A stretch of DNA of 51,356 bases from Actinomycetota bacterium (GTDB lineage Bacteria > Actinomycetota > Acidimicrobiia > Acidimicrobiales > Acidimicrobilacustridaceae), in the NCBI GenBank assembly GCA_016185305.1, contig JACPNV010000043.1, forward strand, positions 1 through 51,356, written 5' to 3'. A program made the translations under genes and the position numbers. Below the pieces are notes generated by a model. The model was not told the origin of the DNA. It saw nothing but the letters and a program-made list of their open reading frames with translations, and did not search any database. Positions 24,414 through 32,620 of the stretch are shown here, one piece after another. How positions within the stretch are numbered: position 1 is the stretch's first letter; each line of letters begins with the position of its first letter.

Positions 24414-24448
24414 CTCCTGACGGTCCGAGATAGGGACCTCCGTAGGAG
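24414..24448 (-). promoter_or_regulatory. Leader hairpin that masks the SRPBCC Shine-Dalgarno
   Basis: In the transcript, CUCCU (24448-24444) can pair with the Shine-Dalgarno AGGAG (24418-24414), with an inner stem GGUCC (24438-24434) to GGACC (24426-24422) and a short loop. The hairpin ends six bases before the AUG, so folding would block initiation. Confidence 0.45.
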
Positions 24449-24555
24449 ACAACGGGTGGGCGACCACCGAGTAGAGCCCAAAGTCCCGAAGGTCAACCTT
24501 CGCCCTCGCGCGCTCGACTGGCCGGCGGCTCCCCATCTGCGACACGATCACGGCT

Positions 24556-25857
24556 ATGCGATTGGGGGACATAGCCAACGCCGGCGCACGCGAGTACGGC
24601 AAGCCGCTCGACGGCGTGCGCATCCTCGCTGCTGAGCAGATGCAAGCTCTGCCCTTCGCGACCCAGTTGTTGGCACGGCTGGGCGCGGATGTCGTCAAGG
24701 TCGAGCATCCGGTGCACGGCGAGTCGGGCCGGGGGTCGACACCCGCGATGAAAGACCCCGACGGCCGCGCCGTCGGTGCCACCTACTTGCGCAACAACCT
24801 CAACAAGCGGTCGGTAGGCCTCGACCTCAAGGCGCCGGCCGGGCGTGACCTGTTCCTCCGTCTCGCGCCCCGGTTCGATGTCGTCGCCGAGAACTTCAAG
24901 GCCGGGACGATGGCTCGCATGGGCCTCGGCTACGACGACATCGCGGCCGTCCACCCGCAGGCCATCTACGTGTCGCTCACCGGATTCGGCAACGGCATCG
25001 ACGCCTACCTCGACCCGTCGCCGTACCGGTCGTGGCCCGCGTACGCGTCCGTGGTCGAGGCCATGTCCGGCATCTACGAGTACAAGACCGGCCCCGACCA
25101 GCCGCCGACGACGATCCCCGTCGGCGCGCTCGGAGACATCTCGTCGGCCCTGTTCGCCGCCATCGGTGTGCTCGCCGCGCTGCGCCAGCGCGACCGCACC
25201 GGTGAGGGGCAGTACGTCGACATCGCCATGCTCGACGCCGTCGTCGCCATGACCGACATCGTCACGAACTTCTGGTCGATGGGTGTGCGCCAGCACGGCC
25301 CCGGGCCGAGCGGCCAGAAGCGGCATCCTGAACAGAGCAGCCAGCTCGAGGTGATCTGCGAGGGCTTCAAGGCCGACGACGGCTATGTCGTGCTGCAGGT
25401 CGTGCGCGAGCCGCAGTTCTACCGGTTGGGCGAGCTCATCGGTCATCCCGAGTGGTCTGCCGACCCCCGCTTCGCAAGCCGCAAAGGTTGGATCCCCAAC
25501 CTCGAGACGGTCATCCGGCCGGCAGTCGAGCAGTGGTTGCAGGGCAAGACCAAGATCGACGCCGCGACGGAGTTGACCGCGGCGGGCATCGTCGCCGGCC
25601 CGTCGAGCTCGGCGCCCGACGTCATCGCCGACCCGCATGTCGCGGCGCGGAACATGTTGGTGGAGATGGACCGCCCCGACGGTGTCGACGAGCCGATCCT
25701 CCTGCCAGGGAACCCGGTCAAGCTCTCGAAGATGGCCGAAGGGCCAGAGACAAGGGTGCCGTGGGTCGGTGAGCACACCGGGGAGGTCCTACGCAACGAG
25801 CTCGGGCTCTCGCCTGCTGAGCTCGAGCAGCTCCACGAGAGCGGCGTGATCAACTGA
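24556..25857 (+). CDS. CaiB/BaiF (class III) CoA-transferase
   Basis: 433 residues. Starts with PLDGVRILAAEQMQALPFATQLLARLGADVVKVEHP, the Rossmann-like opening of class III CoA-transferases. KRSVGLDLKAPAGRDLFLRL and AENFKAGTMARMGLGYDDI follow in family order, then GEGQYVDIAMLDA. The usual catalytic Asp aligns with the region of PVGALGDISSALFA. It transfers CoA between carboxylic acids; substrate unknown. Two such genes in the window (see 42826) share only the family pattern. Start ATG 24556 has no Shine-Dalgarno sequence; CACGAT seven bases upstream might be a weak -10. Divergent from the SRPBCC gene. Confidence 0.88.
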   Translation: MRLGDIANAGAREYGKPLDGVRILAAEQMQALPFATQLLARLGADVVKVEHPVHGESGRGSTPAMKDPDGRAVGATYLRNNLNKRSVGLDLKAPAGRDLFLRLAPRFDVVAENFKAGTMARMGLGYDDIAAVHPQAIYVSLTGFGNGIDAYLDPSPYRSWPAYASVVEAMSGIYEYKTGPDQPPTTIPVGALGDISSALFAAIGVLAALRQRDRTGEGQYVDIAMLDAVVAMTDIVTNFWSMGVRQHGPGPSGQKRHPEQSSQLEVICEGFKADDGYVVLQVVREPQFYRLGELIGHPEWSADPRFASRKGWIPNLETVIRPAVEQWLQGKTKIDAATELTAAGIVAGPSSSAPDVIADPHVAARNMLVEMDRPDGVDEPILLPGNPVKLSKMAEGPETRVPWVGEHTGEVLRNELGLSPAELEQLHESGVIN

Positions 25858-25873
25858 CCTGCGGGTGTGATGG

Positions 25874-26620
25874 TCAGTCCAGCCACTCCGAGAACAGCGA
25901 GCTCCGCCGCTCGTTCCACTCCTCGACGGTGATGGCGTAGCGGATGTGGTCTTCCCACACGCCGTTGATCTCGAGATAGCGCAACGCCACCCCTTCGTCG
26001 CGCACCTTGAGCTTGTCGACGACGCGCCGGCTGTTGGTGTTGCGGGGGATGATAGCGATCTGCATGCGATGCAGGTTCAGCTCGTCGAACACGAACCGCA
26101 TCAGCACGACGAGCGCTTCGGGGATGTAGCCCATCCCGGCATGCTTCTCGTCGATCCAGTAGCCGACGTACGCGCTCTGGAACGGCCCGCGCTGCACCGA
26201 CGACAGGTTGACCTCGCCGGCGAGCTCGCCGTCGACGAACACGCCGAAGCCGTAGCCGGTTCCGAGCTGGCGCTCGCGCTGGCGCGCGCTGCAGCGCACG
26301 GCGAAGGCGTCGCGGTCCTCCACGACGTCGGGCTGCCCGACGACTCGTGAGGGCTCCCATCGAGTGAGCCACTCCGCGTTGCGCCGCCGGACCTCCTGCC
26401 AGGCGCGGAAATCGTTGACGGTCAACGGTCGCAGCAGCACGCGCCGACCGAACAGCGCGCTCACGGCGGTGCCTCGCGGCAGGTCACGCGCCGGGACGAA
26501 CCACGGCGGTGGGTTGTCGAGGCCCTCGATGCCGTCGGGTGGGGGTGGCGCTCCACCGGGATGCCACCGGCGCGAGACGTCCGCCGGGCCCGCGACCTCA
26601 CGGCTGGCCGGCTTTCGCAC
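25874..26620 (-). CDS. GNAT N-acetyltransferase, RimJ/RimL-like
   Basis: About 248 residues. An unusual Pro/Gly-rich N-terminal extension (HPGGAPPPPDGIEGL) leads to the GNAT domain at GRRVLLRPLTVNDF. Motif A is YWIDEKHAGMGYIPEAL, followed by ELNLHRMQIAIIPRNTNSRRV and RYLEINGVWEDHIRYA, as in ribosomal-protein-alanine acetyltransferases. It transfers acetyl from acetyl-CoA to an N-terminal amine; target unknown. GTG at 26620 is preceded by a GGAGGAGGAGGGG run, so I prefer it over the GTG at 26659. Downstream of the aminotransferase by about 50 bases on the same strand. Confidence 0.82.
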   Translation of the reverse strand: MRKPASREVAGPADVSRRWHPGGAPPPPDGIEGLDNPPPWFVPARDLPRGTAVSALFGRRVLLRPLTVNDFRAWQEVRRRNAEWLTRWEPSRVVGQPDVVEDRDAFAVRCSARQRERQLGTGYGFGVFVDGELAGEVNLSSVQRGPFQSAYVGYWIDEKHAGMGYIPEALVVLMRFVFDELNLHRMQIAIIPRNTNSRRVVDKLKVRDEGVALRYLEINGVWEDHIRYAITVEEWNERRSSLFSEWLD

Positions 26621-26671
26621 CGCGTTCCCCTCCTCCTCCTGCTCCTCCACCACCGCCACTCGCCCGCGCTG

Positions 26672-27769
26672 TCATGCCGAGAACAGCTCCTCGAGCGCGC
26701 CCAGCAGCAACGAGACGTTGCGGGGCCGGGCCGTGTGCCCCATGCAGCCGATTCGCCAGACCTTCCCCGCCACCGGACCGAGCCCGGCACCGACCTCGAT
26801 GCCGTAGCGGTCGAGCAGGGCTCGGCGGGCGCCCGCCTCGTCCATGCCATCGGGCAGCCGTTCGAGCGGGATCCAGACCGAGGTGAGCTGCGGCAACCGG
26901 TGCCCTTCGGCCGCGAACAGCGTGAAGCCGAGGTCTTCCAGCCCGGCTTGAAGGGCTTGGCCACAGGCTTTGTGCCGTGCCCAGCACGATTCGAGGCCCT
27001 CGTCGAGCACGGCGCCGAGCGCGCCGTGCAACGAGAAGATGGCCGAGATCGGCGCCGTGTGATGGTAAGCACGAGCGCCCTCACCGATGACGTAGCTGGC
27101 GATCATGTTGAGGTCGAGGTACCAGGACTGCGGCGTGGCCACGAGCTGGTCGAGCGCGCGCGGGCTTGCGGTGAACGGCGCCAGGCCCGGCGGCGCACCG
27201 AGGCACTTCTGCGTGCCGCTGTAGGCGATGTCGACGCACCACGCGTCGATCTCCACGGGGATGCCCGCGACCGATGTGACGCAATCGAGCAGCACGAGCG
27301 CGTCTTCCTTCCCGGTGTGGAGGCAGCCGACATCGTTGCGCACCCCGGTCGACGTCTCGGCATGCACGAGCGCGATGATCTTGGGGTTCGGATGAGCGTC
27401 GATGAGCGCCTGCGGGTCGACAGGTTCGCCCCACCGAGCATCGACGCGGATCACGTCGGCCCCGCAGCGGCGGGCGACGTCGCACATGCGCTCGCCGAAC
27501 GCGCCGTTCACGCCGACGACGACGGCGTCACCCGGTTCGACGAAGTTGACGAAACCGGCCTCCATCCCGGCCGAACCGGTGGCACTCACCGGGAACGTCA
27601 GCGGGTTGTCGGTGCGGAACGCCTGCCGCAACCGATCGTTGGTCTGGTCGAGGAGCTCGATGAACTCGGGATCGAGATGGCCGAGCATCGGCCGGCCCAT
27701 CGCGGCGATGGCTTCGGGGTAGGGGTTGCACGGCCCGGGGCCCATCAACACACGATCCGACAACGGCAT
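26672..27769 (-). CDS. Alanine-glyoxylate / serine-pyruvate aminotransferase (class V PLP)
   Basis: 365 residues. Begins with VLMGPGPCNPYPEAIAAM, the substrate-loop start of the AGXT group. SATGSAGMEAGFVNFVEPGD is the cofactor phosphate region, HAETSTGVRNDV and LLDCVTSVAGIPVEID give the Asp that holds the pyridine nitrogen, and the PLP lysine is in YSGTQKCLGAPPG (near 187). C-terminal GAGLGPVAGKVWRIGCMGH is conserved in the family. It moves an amino group from alanine or serine to glyoxylate or pyruvate. Followed by the GNAT gene. Confidence 0.93.
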   Translation of the reverse strand: MPLSDRVLMGPGPCNPYPEAIAAMGRPMLGHLDPEFIELLDQTNDRLRQAFRTDNPLTFPVSATGSAGMEAGFVNFVEPGDAVVVGVNGAFGERMCDVARRCGADVIRVDARWGEPVDPQALIDAHPNPKIIALVHAETSTGVRNDVGCLHTGKEDALVLLDCVTSVAGIPVEIDAWCVDIAYSGTQKCLGAPPGLAPFTASPRALDQLVATPQSWYLDLNMIASYVIGEGARAYHHTAPISAIFSLHGALGAVLDEGLESCWARHKACGQALQAGLEDLGFTLFAAEGHRLPQLTSVWIPLERLPDGMDEAGARRALLDRYGIEVGAGLGPVAGKVWRIGCMGHTARPRNVSLLLGALEELFSA

Positions 27770-27788
27770 ATGGCTGGCATCGTAACGG

Positions 27789-27815
27789 TCCGCCCCCGAG
27801 CGTGCCGGGGGCGGA
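27789..27815. terminator. GC-rich hairpin between aminotransferase and ppx
   Basis: TCCGCCCCC (27789-27797) and GGGGGCGGA (27807-27815) pair perfectly over nine bases with a 9-base loop. There is no U-tract. It lies after the ppx stop (minus strand), so it could end the eno-to-ppx string or sit in the aminotransferase leader. Confidence 0.5.
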
Positions 27816-27831
27816 ACCGCCGGCGATGGCG

Positions 27832-28809
27832 CTAGCGCGCGCGACGCGCGTCGCCGTCACCGTCACCGTCACCGTCACCGTCATCGAGAACGGTCGCGAC
27901 GAGCCCGTCGAGGATGTCGGCCTCGCTCACGAGGCACGCGCCGAAGCCGAAAGCACGCATGATCATGACGAGGACGCACATGCCGCCGACGATCACGTCG
28001 GCTCGCTCCTTCTCGAGGCCCGGGTTGGCGATGCGATCCTCGTACCGCTCGGTGGCGAGCGTGCGGAAGACATCCTCGGCCGCGGCGTGGGTCAGACGGA
28101 AGTGGTGGATCCGGTCGCGGTCGTACTCGGCCAAGCCCATCTCGACTGCCGCGGCAGTCGTGATGGTCCCCGCCAGCCCGACGAAGGTCTTGGCGTCGAC
28201 GGAGGCAGGTAGCTCTCGCTTCACGTCGCTCAGGTAGACCTCGGTCAGCGACAGGCACTGGGCCAGCTCCTCGGGCAACGGCGGATCGTGATGGAGGAAC
28301 TTCTCGCTCAGGCGAACGCATCCGATGTCGCAAGACAGCACGCCTTCCACGTCCACCGTGCCGGAGACGAACTCGGTCGAGCCGCCACCGATGTCGACCA
28401 CGAGGAACGGGCCATCTGCGGGGTCGAGATCGCTCGTCGCACCCCGGAACGAGAGCCGCCCCTCCTGCTCCCCGCTGATCAGCTCGGCTGGCACACCGAT
28501 GATCGCTCCTGCCGGACCGAAGAAGTCGTCGCGGTTGGCCGCGTCGCGCGCCGCCGACGTGGCAGTCATCCTGACGCGCTCGACGCCGAGACCGTCCATG
28601 AGCTCGCGGTACTCGCGCAGGACCGCCAGCGTGCGATCGATCGCCGACGGGTCGAGTCCTTTGTTGGCATCGACGCCCTTGCCCAAACGCGTGATGCGCA
28701 TCAGGCGCTCGATGGTGACGTGGCGTCCCGGTTCGGGACCCGGCTCGGCCACCAGGAGGCGAACAGAGTTGGTCCCGACGTCGATCGCTGCACCGCGGAT
28801 GCCGCTCAT
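27832..28809 (-). CDS. ppx: Exopolyphosphatase / guanosine pentaphosphatase (Ppx/GppA)
   Basis: 325 residues of the ASKHA fold. Motifs in order: AAIDVGTNSVRLLVAE (phosphate 1), TSAARDAANRDDFF, ISGEQEGRLSFRGAT, VVDIGGGSTEF (phosphate 2) and VGLAGTITTAAAVEMG. It splits polyphosphate or pppGpp from the end. ATG at 28809 overlaps the DUF501 stop (ATGA); the frame upstream is not coding. The C-terminus is a GDGDGDGD run from a hexanucleotide repeat. Downstream end of the conserved eno / ftsB / DUF501 / ppx order. Confidence 0.92.
   Translation of the reverse strand: MSGIRGAAIDVGTNSVRLLVAEPGPEPGRHVTIERLMRITRLGKGVDANKGLDPSAIDRTLAVLREYRELMDGLGVERVRMTATSAARDAANRDDFFGPAGAIIGVPAELISGEQEGRLSFRGATSDLDPADGPFLVVDIGGGSTEFVSGTVDVEGVLSCDIGCVRLSEKFLHHDPPLPEELAQCLSLTEVYLSDVKRELPASVDAKTFVGLAGTITTAAAVEMGLAEYDRDRIHHFRLTHAAAEDVFRTLATERYEDRIANPGLEKERADVIVGGMCVLVMIMRAFGFGACLVSEADILDGLVATVLDDGDGDGDGDGDARRAR
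27855..27884. repeat. Hexanucleotide repeat (CGTCAC x4, CGTCAT) in the ppx tail
   Basis: Five contiguous 6-bp units near the 3' end of ppx encode alternating Gly-Asp. In-frame expansion or contraction would lengthen or shorten the acidic tail without breaking the gene. Confidence 0.9.
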
Positions 28810-29291
28810 AGGTTCGGAATGCGCTCGTGGACCCACGCGCCCACCGGGTCGTCGCCGCCTGCCAGGAACCAGGCGTAGTGCGCATGCAGGCACTTGACCC
28901 CTTGCCGGGTCCCGCCGACGCCGCCTGAGGGACGCGGTCGGTCCCAGGCTGGCGGGATCACGGCGTCGCGCTCGGCCGCGTAGCGAGCGTGGGCTCGTAC
29001 CAGCGCGGCGCCATCGACCTCCCGTTCGGCCTGGCGAACACCGCCTGCGGTCTCCAGACGCGAGACCGCCTTCGACAAGAGCGGGCCGACGAGCCAGTAC
29101 CGGGTGGGCATGGGCGTGCCGTCATGGAAGAAGGGGGCGTTGCGTATGACGACAGGATCGCCGGCCCCGTCGCGAACGGCAACGTCGAAGTCACACGATG
29201 GCTGACGGCCGAGGAGCTCGGTGACGCGAGCCCGATCGGCGATGCGGACGTCGATGCGGCCGGGCGAGGTCGGCGCGCCCGGCTGGTTCAA
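28806..29291 (-). CDS. DUF501 protein
   Basis: About 161 residues. Recognised as DUF501 by VTELLGRQPSCDFDVAVRD, then VIRNAPFFHDGTPMPTRYWLVG and the C-terminal GVGGTRQGVKCLHAHYAWFLAG with GAWVHERI. It is the usual neighbour of ppx and of an ftsB-like gene in actinobacteria. Biochemical role unknown. The likely start is TTG at 29291, which overlaps the coxG-like stop (TTGA); no ATG or GTG lies between it and the conserved domain. Stop overlaps ppx by ATGA, so translation is coupled. Confidence 0.88.
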   Translation of the reverse strand: MNQPGAPTSPGRIDVRIADRARVTELLGRQPSCDFDVAVRDGAGDPVVIRNAPFFHDGTPMPTRYWLVGPLLSKAVSRLETAGGVRQAEREVDGAALVRAHARYAAERDAVIPPAWDRPRPSGGVGGTRQGVKCLHAHYAWFLAGGDDPVGAWVHERIPNL

Positions 29292-30145
29292 CCGTCGCGC
29301 CTCCGGCGCCGGCGCCACCCCAGCACGACGACCACGATCAGGAGGACGAGGAGGATCGGCACGACCCGCTTCGCGACCGACGAGCCCGCGGCCTCCATGA
29401 GATCGACTGGCTCGGGTTCGGGAGAGTCGATCTTGCGAACCGCCGACCCGTTTCCTGAGAGCGCCGCGGTCGCGCCCGCTTCCGCCGGCTCGGCTGCCGC
29501 CTGTGCCGTGACCGGGCCGGGCTCGGGCTCGCCACCCGCGACATCGGCCACCGGCTTGGCTGCGGGCTTCGACACGGGCACCTTCTTCGCCGCCTTCTTC
29601 GCCCCGGCCTTCTTCGCTGCGTTCTTGGTCGCCTTCTTCGCCGCCTTCGCTGCGGTCTTGGCGGGCTGTGCCGTCTCCGCCGCCTCGCCGGCCGCGGCAT
29701 GGTGGGAGAGCACCGTGCTCTCGAGGTTCTCCACGAACTGCTGCAGCAGCTTGGCGCTGACGTCGACCATGACTCCCCGACCGAACTGCGCCACCGTGCC
29801 GGTGATGTTGAGGTCGGTCGCGACGTGAACCTGGGTGCGGTCGGCGACTTCGACGAGCGTGGCCGTGATGGTCGCGCTGGCGTTGCCCTGGCCGCGCGTG
29901 TCGCGCCCCGACGCGCTCAGCACGGCGCGATGATCGGTCTCGTTCTTCTCTACGAAGTGGGCGGCTCCCTTGTACTGCGCGGTGATCGGACCAACCTTCA
30001 CCTTGACGATGCCGCGGTACTCCTCGCCCTCGATCTCCTCGAGCTTCGCCCCCGGCAAGCAGGGAGCGATGCGCTCGACGTCGGTGAGGACGGACCACGC
30101 CACCCCGATGGGCACGCCCACCTCGAAGTCGTTCGTCAGCTCCAT
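29288..30145 (-). CDS. CoxG-like SRPBCC protein with Lys-rich linker and C-terminal membrane anchor
   Basis: 285 residues. The N-terminal domain (about 1-150) begins MELTNDFEVGVPIGVAWSVL and contains CLPGAKLEEIEGEEYRGIVKVKVGPITAQYKG, the signature of CO dehydrogenase subunit G (CoxG). A linker of Ala/Lys repeats (TAAKAAKKATKNAAKKAG) and an acidic Pro/Glu stretch follow. The tail RVVPILLVLLIVVVVLGW plus six Arg is a membrane anchor. CoxG is thought to tether CO dehydrogenase to the membrane. ATG at 30145 has GGAG just upstream and overlaps the MocA-like gene by 10 bases. Confidence 0.88.
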   Translation of the reverse strand: MELTNDFEVGVPIGVAWSVLTDVERIAPCLPGAKLEEIEGEEYRGIVKVKVGPITAQYKGAAHFVEKNETDHRAVLSASGRDTRGQGNASATITATLVEVADRTQVHVATDLNITGTVAQFGRGVMVDVSAKLLQQFVENLESTVLSHHAAAGEAAETAQPAKTAAKAAKKATKNAAKKAGAKKAAKKVPVSKPAAKPVADVAGGEPEPGPVTAQAAAEPAEAGATAALSGNGSAVRKIDSPEPEPVDLMEAAGSSVAKRVVPILLVLLIVVVVLGWRRRRRRDG

Positions 30146-30702
30146 AGCTCCAGGTCCTCCACGGTGTCGATGTCGACGCCTTGACCCGGGCACGGTACCT
30201 CGCCGACGAGGTCGGGATTCAACCGCATCACTGCACGCATCCCCTCGTCTCCCTCTCTCGGGACCAGTGACCAGACCGCTTCTGCAAGGCGCACCGGGTT
30301 GCGGCGCTCGCCACCGTAGGTGGCGACGCCGATCGGTCGTTCATCGTAGGCAGCGACCCGGCGAAACGCCTCGGCAGCCACGAACGGTTGGTCACCCAAC
30401 CCGACCACGATCGCCGCGTGCCTTGTGTGGCGCGCGTGTGCCACGGCGAGCCGCAACGACGTAGCGATCCCGTTCTTCCACTGATCGTTGACGAGCACTT
30501 CGACCGACGGTGGAAGCACGGCACGCACACCTTCCGCGCCAGCGCCCACGACGACCACCGTCTCGTGCAGCCCGGCGCGGGCCGCAGCATCCACCGCCCA
30601 GGTCACCAACGGTTGCCCCCGGAACGGCGCGAGGAGCTTGTGGGTGGCGCCGGCGAACCGCTCACCTCCGCCGGCGGCAAGCACCACCGCCGCGACGGTC
30701 AC
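30136..30702 (-). CDS. MocA/MobA-like nucleotidyltransferase (molybdenum cofactor)
   Basis: 188 residues. VAAVVLAAGGGERFAGATHKLL is the nucleotide-binding loop with the K after GxT of MobA/MocA enzymes. VVVGAGAEGVRAVL, GLGDQPFVAAEAFRRV (metal-binding D) and GVDIDTVEDLELWS (final Asp motif) complete the family pattern. It would attach CMP or GMP to molybdopterin for a molybdenum hydroxylase. GTG at 30702 is the only plausible start before the loop. The gene lies between a CoxG-like and an XdhC-like gene, supporting the role. Confidence 0.85.
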   Translation of the reverse strand: MTVAAVVLAAGGGERFAGATHKLLAPFRGQPLVTWAVDAAARAGLHETVVVVGAGAEGVRAVLPPSVEVLVNDQWKNGIATSLRLAVAHARHTRHAAIVVGLGDQPFVAAEAFRRVAAYDERPIGVATYGGERRNPVRLAEAVWSLVPREGDEGMRAVMRLNPDLVGEVPCPGQGVDIDTVEDLELWS

Positions 30703-30885
30703 GACACGACCACAACACGGAGCCCGGCGGCAGCCAAGACATCGAGCACGAGCACAACCTACTGCGAGCGCTCCTTCAGCTCCGGGTCGAGCCGGACGGA
30801 TTCGACCGTTGACGGTGCGGAGCCGAGCCTGGGGTGGCCGCGCTGGGCGCGCGGGGCGATGATCTCGTCGACGCCGTAGCCGGCC

Positions 30886-30891
30886 TAGTGT
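30886..30891 (+). promoter_or_regulatory. Putative -10 element (TAGTGT), leaderless
   Basis: TAGTGT ends seven bases before the GTG at 30899; no Shine-Dalgarno or clear -35. Same arrangement as other leaderless candidates in the window. The rest of 30703-30898 shows nothing I can name. Confidence 0.4.
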
Positions 30892-30898
30892 GCTGCAG

Positions 30899-31342
30899 GT
30901 GAGCTCCCTCGACAGCAGCCAGGCCCTCGCGCAGGTCACGATGGTGCTCGCCGACTCGGCTCAGGTCGCCGACGGCAAGCTCTACATCCTCGGCGGGGGT
31001 GTCGCCCACATCGGCCCCCAGCCGCAGCCGCTCGCGCTGGCACTGCTCATCGAAGTGCCCTGGGATCGCGCCAACATCCAGCACGACTGGAAGATCGAGC
31101 TGCTGGACGAAGATGGCGCGCCGGTGATGCACGAAGGCATGCCCATCCTCGTCGGGGGCACGTTCGAGGCCGGCCGCCCGGTCGGGCAGACGCCGGGAAC
31201 GCCGCTCGCCGTGCCGCTGGCCATCGGCTTCAGCGCGCTGCCCGTGGAGATGGGCAAGAGCTACATCTGGCGACTCGCCATCGATGACACCTCCGAACCG
31301 GAATGGCAGCGAAGGTTCTCGGTACGAACCCCCGAGGCCTGA
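30899..31342 (+). CDS. DUF6941-like hypothetical protein
   Basis: 147 residues. VTMVLADSAQVADGKLYILGGGVAHIG opens the domain, followed by LALLIEVPWDRANIQHDWKIEL and PVEMGKSYIWRLAIDDTSEPEW. I associate this pattern with an actinobacterial family of unknown function (DUF6941) but cannot confirm it. A beta-rich small domain with no catalytic residues and no signal peptide. GTG 30899 chosen for the -10 spacing; GTG 30890 is nine bases upstream. It is the only plus-strand gene within a minus-strand block of molybdenum-hydroxylase accessory genes, which isolates it transcriptionally. Confidence 0.7.
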   Translation: MSSLDSSQALAQVTMVLADSAQVADGKLYILGGGVAHIGPQPQPLALALLIEVPWDRANIQHDWKIELLDEDGAPVMHEGMPILVGGTFEAGRPVGQTPGTPLAVPLAIGFSALPVEMGKSYIWRLAIDDTSEPEWQRRFSVRTPEA

Positions 31343-31347
31343 CCACC

Positions 31348-31396
31348 GTTCTTTCGTCAGCCACCTCCGCCTGTCATAGGCCACTGACGAAAGAAC
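31348..31396. terminator. Bidirectional terminator candidate (13-bp inverted repeat)
   Basis: GTTCTTTCGTCAG (31348-31360) and CTGACGAAAGAAC (31384-31396) are perfectly complementary with a 23-base spacer. It lies between the convergent DUF6941-like gene and xdhC-like gene, where a two-way terminator is expected. Confidence 0.6.
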
Positions 31397-31428
31397 CGCG
31401 AGTTGGTGATCGGGACGGCTAGTGGCGG

Positions 31429-32535
31429 CTAGTGGATAGGGCCGGCGCCGTCTTTCAACGACGGTGCCGGCCGCCCCGTGCGCCGGGCGAGGATCTCGGC
31501 GCAGATGGCGATCGCCGTCTCTTCCGGCGTGCGCGCCCCGAGATCGAGACCGATCGGCGCCATGACGCGCGCCAACTGCTCGTCGGTCACCCCCTCGGCT
31601 CGCAGCTTCTCGACCCGCTCGGCATGGGTGCGGCGGCTGCCCATCGCGCCGAGATAGCCGACGCCGGTCTGCAACGCCGCCACGATGGCGGGCACGTCGA
31701 ACTTGTGGTCATGGGTCAGGACGCACACCGCGTCGCGCGGGCCCAACGGGGCTGCTCCGTCGCGGAGGTGTTCGAGGTACCGGTGCGGCCAGTCGACGAC
31801 GACCTCGTCTGCCATGGGGAACCGGCGTGCGGTCGCGAACACCTCGCGAGCGTCGCAGACCACGACGTGGTATCCGAGCATCTTGCCCGCACGCGAGAGC
31901 GCCGCCGTGAAGTCGACCGCGCCGAAGATGACGAGCCGGGGCAGTGGCGCGAATGACTCGACGAACACGGTCACGGTCGACTCTCCGGCCTCGCCGCACT
32001 CGCCGTAGTGGCGGATGGCGTTCTGGCCCGATGCCAGCTCGCCACGCGCGTCTCGCACCGCGACACGATCGAGGTCATCTGTGCCCAGGCTCCCGGCAGC
32101 CAGGCCGTCCGGCGTGATGACAGCCTTTGAGCCGACAGCAGGACCGTCGATCACGGTCAGCAATCCGACCGCCCCGCCCGCCTCGATGAGCTCGCGTGCG
32201 GCGTCGTAGACATCGTCGAAGGCGAGCCGTTCGAGGAACAGGTGCACGGTGCCACCGCAGGTCAGGCCGACCTCGAAGGCTTGATCGTCGCTGTAGCCGA
32301 ACGTCGAAAGGGTCGCCCGCGCGCCCGGTGCCGCCAGGAGATCGAGCGCTTCGGCGACCACCGCACCCTCCACGCAACCCCCGGAGACCGAACCGGTCAC
32401 CTCGCCGCTCGCGTTGACTGCCATCGCCGCACCCGGAAGTCGCGGCCCGGAGCCCTCCAGCTCGACCACGCGGGCGAGGACGACCGGCTCGTCGGCTCGG
32501 CGCCAGCGTTCGAGATCGCTCAGCAGCTCCTTCAT
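31429..32535 (-). CDS. XdhC/CoxI-family molybdenum-hydroxylase maturation factor
   Basis: 368 residues. The XdhC_CoxI domain at the N-terminus reads VVELEGSGPRLPGAAMAVN and GSVSGGCVEGAVVAEAL, with the conserved Cys near 53. The C-terminal Rossmann domain has PRLVIFGAVDFTAALSRAGKMLGYHVVVCDARE and GYLGAMGSRRTHAER. It binds the molybdenum cofactor and helps sulfurate and insert it. It is in the same direction as the 2Fe-2S small subunit, YceI-like and CoxG-like genes. Start ATG 32535 with GGGG upstream. Confidence 0.92.
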   Translation of the reverse strand: MKELLSDLERWRRADEPVVLARVVELEGSGPRLPGAAMAVNASGEVTGSVSGGCVEGAVVAEALDLLAAPGARATLSTFGYSDDQAFEVGLTCGGTVHLFLERLAFDDVYDAARELIEAGGAVGLLTVIDGPAVGSKAVITPDGLAAGSLGTDDLDRVAVRDARGELASGQNAIRHYGECGEAGESTVTVFVESFAPLPRLVIFGAVDFTAALSRAGKMLGYHVVVCDAREVFATARRFPMADEVVVDWPHRYLEHLRDGAAPLGPRDAVCVLTHDHKFDVPAIVAALQTGVGYLGAMGSRRTHAERVEKLRAEGVTDEQLARVMAPIGLDLGARTPEETAIAICAEILARRTGRPAPSLKDGAGPIH

Positions 32536-32620
32536 GTGGTTTCCCCGGCGAGAAGCCTACGCCCGCGAAGGGAATGCGGCGGCCGGCCCGCCAACTGCGG
32601 GTTGATGCCCGCGTCAGCCA

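Noticed and set aside
27855..27884. Hexanucleotide repeat as an independent element
   Set aside because: It lies in frame at the end of ppx and only lengthens an acidic tail.
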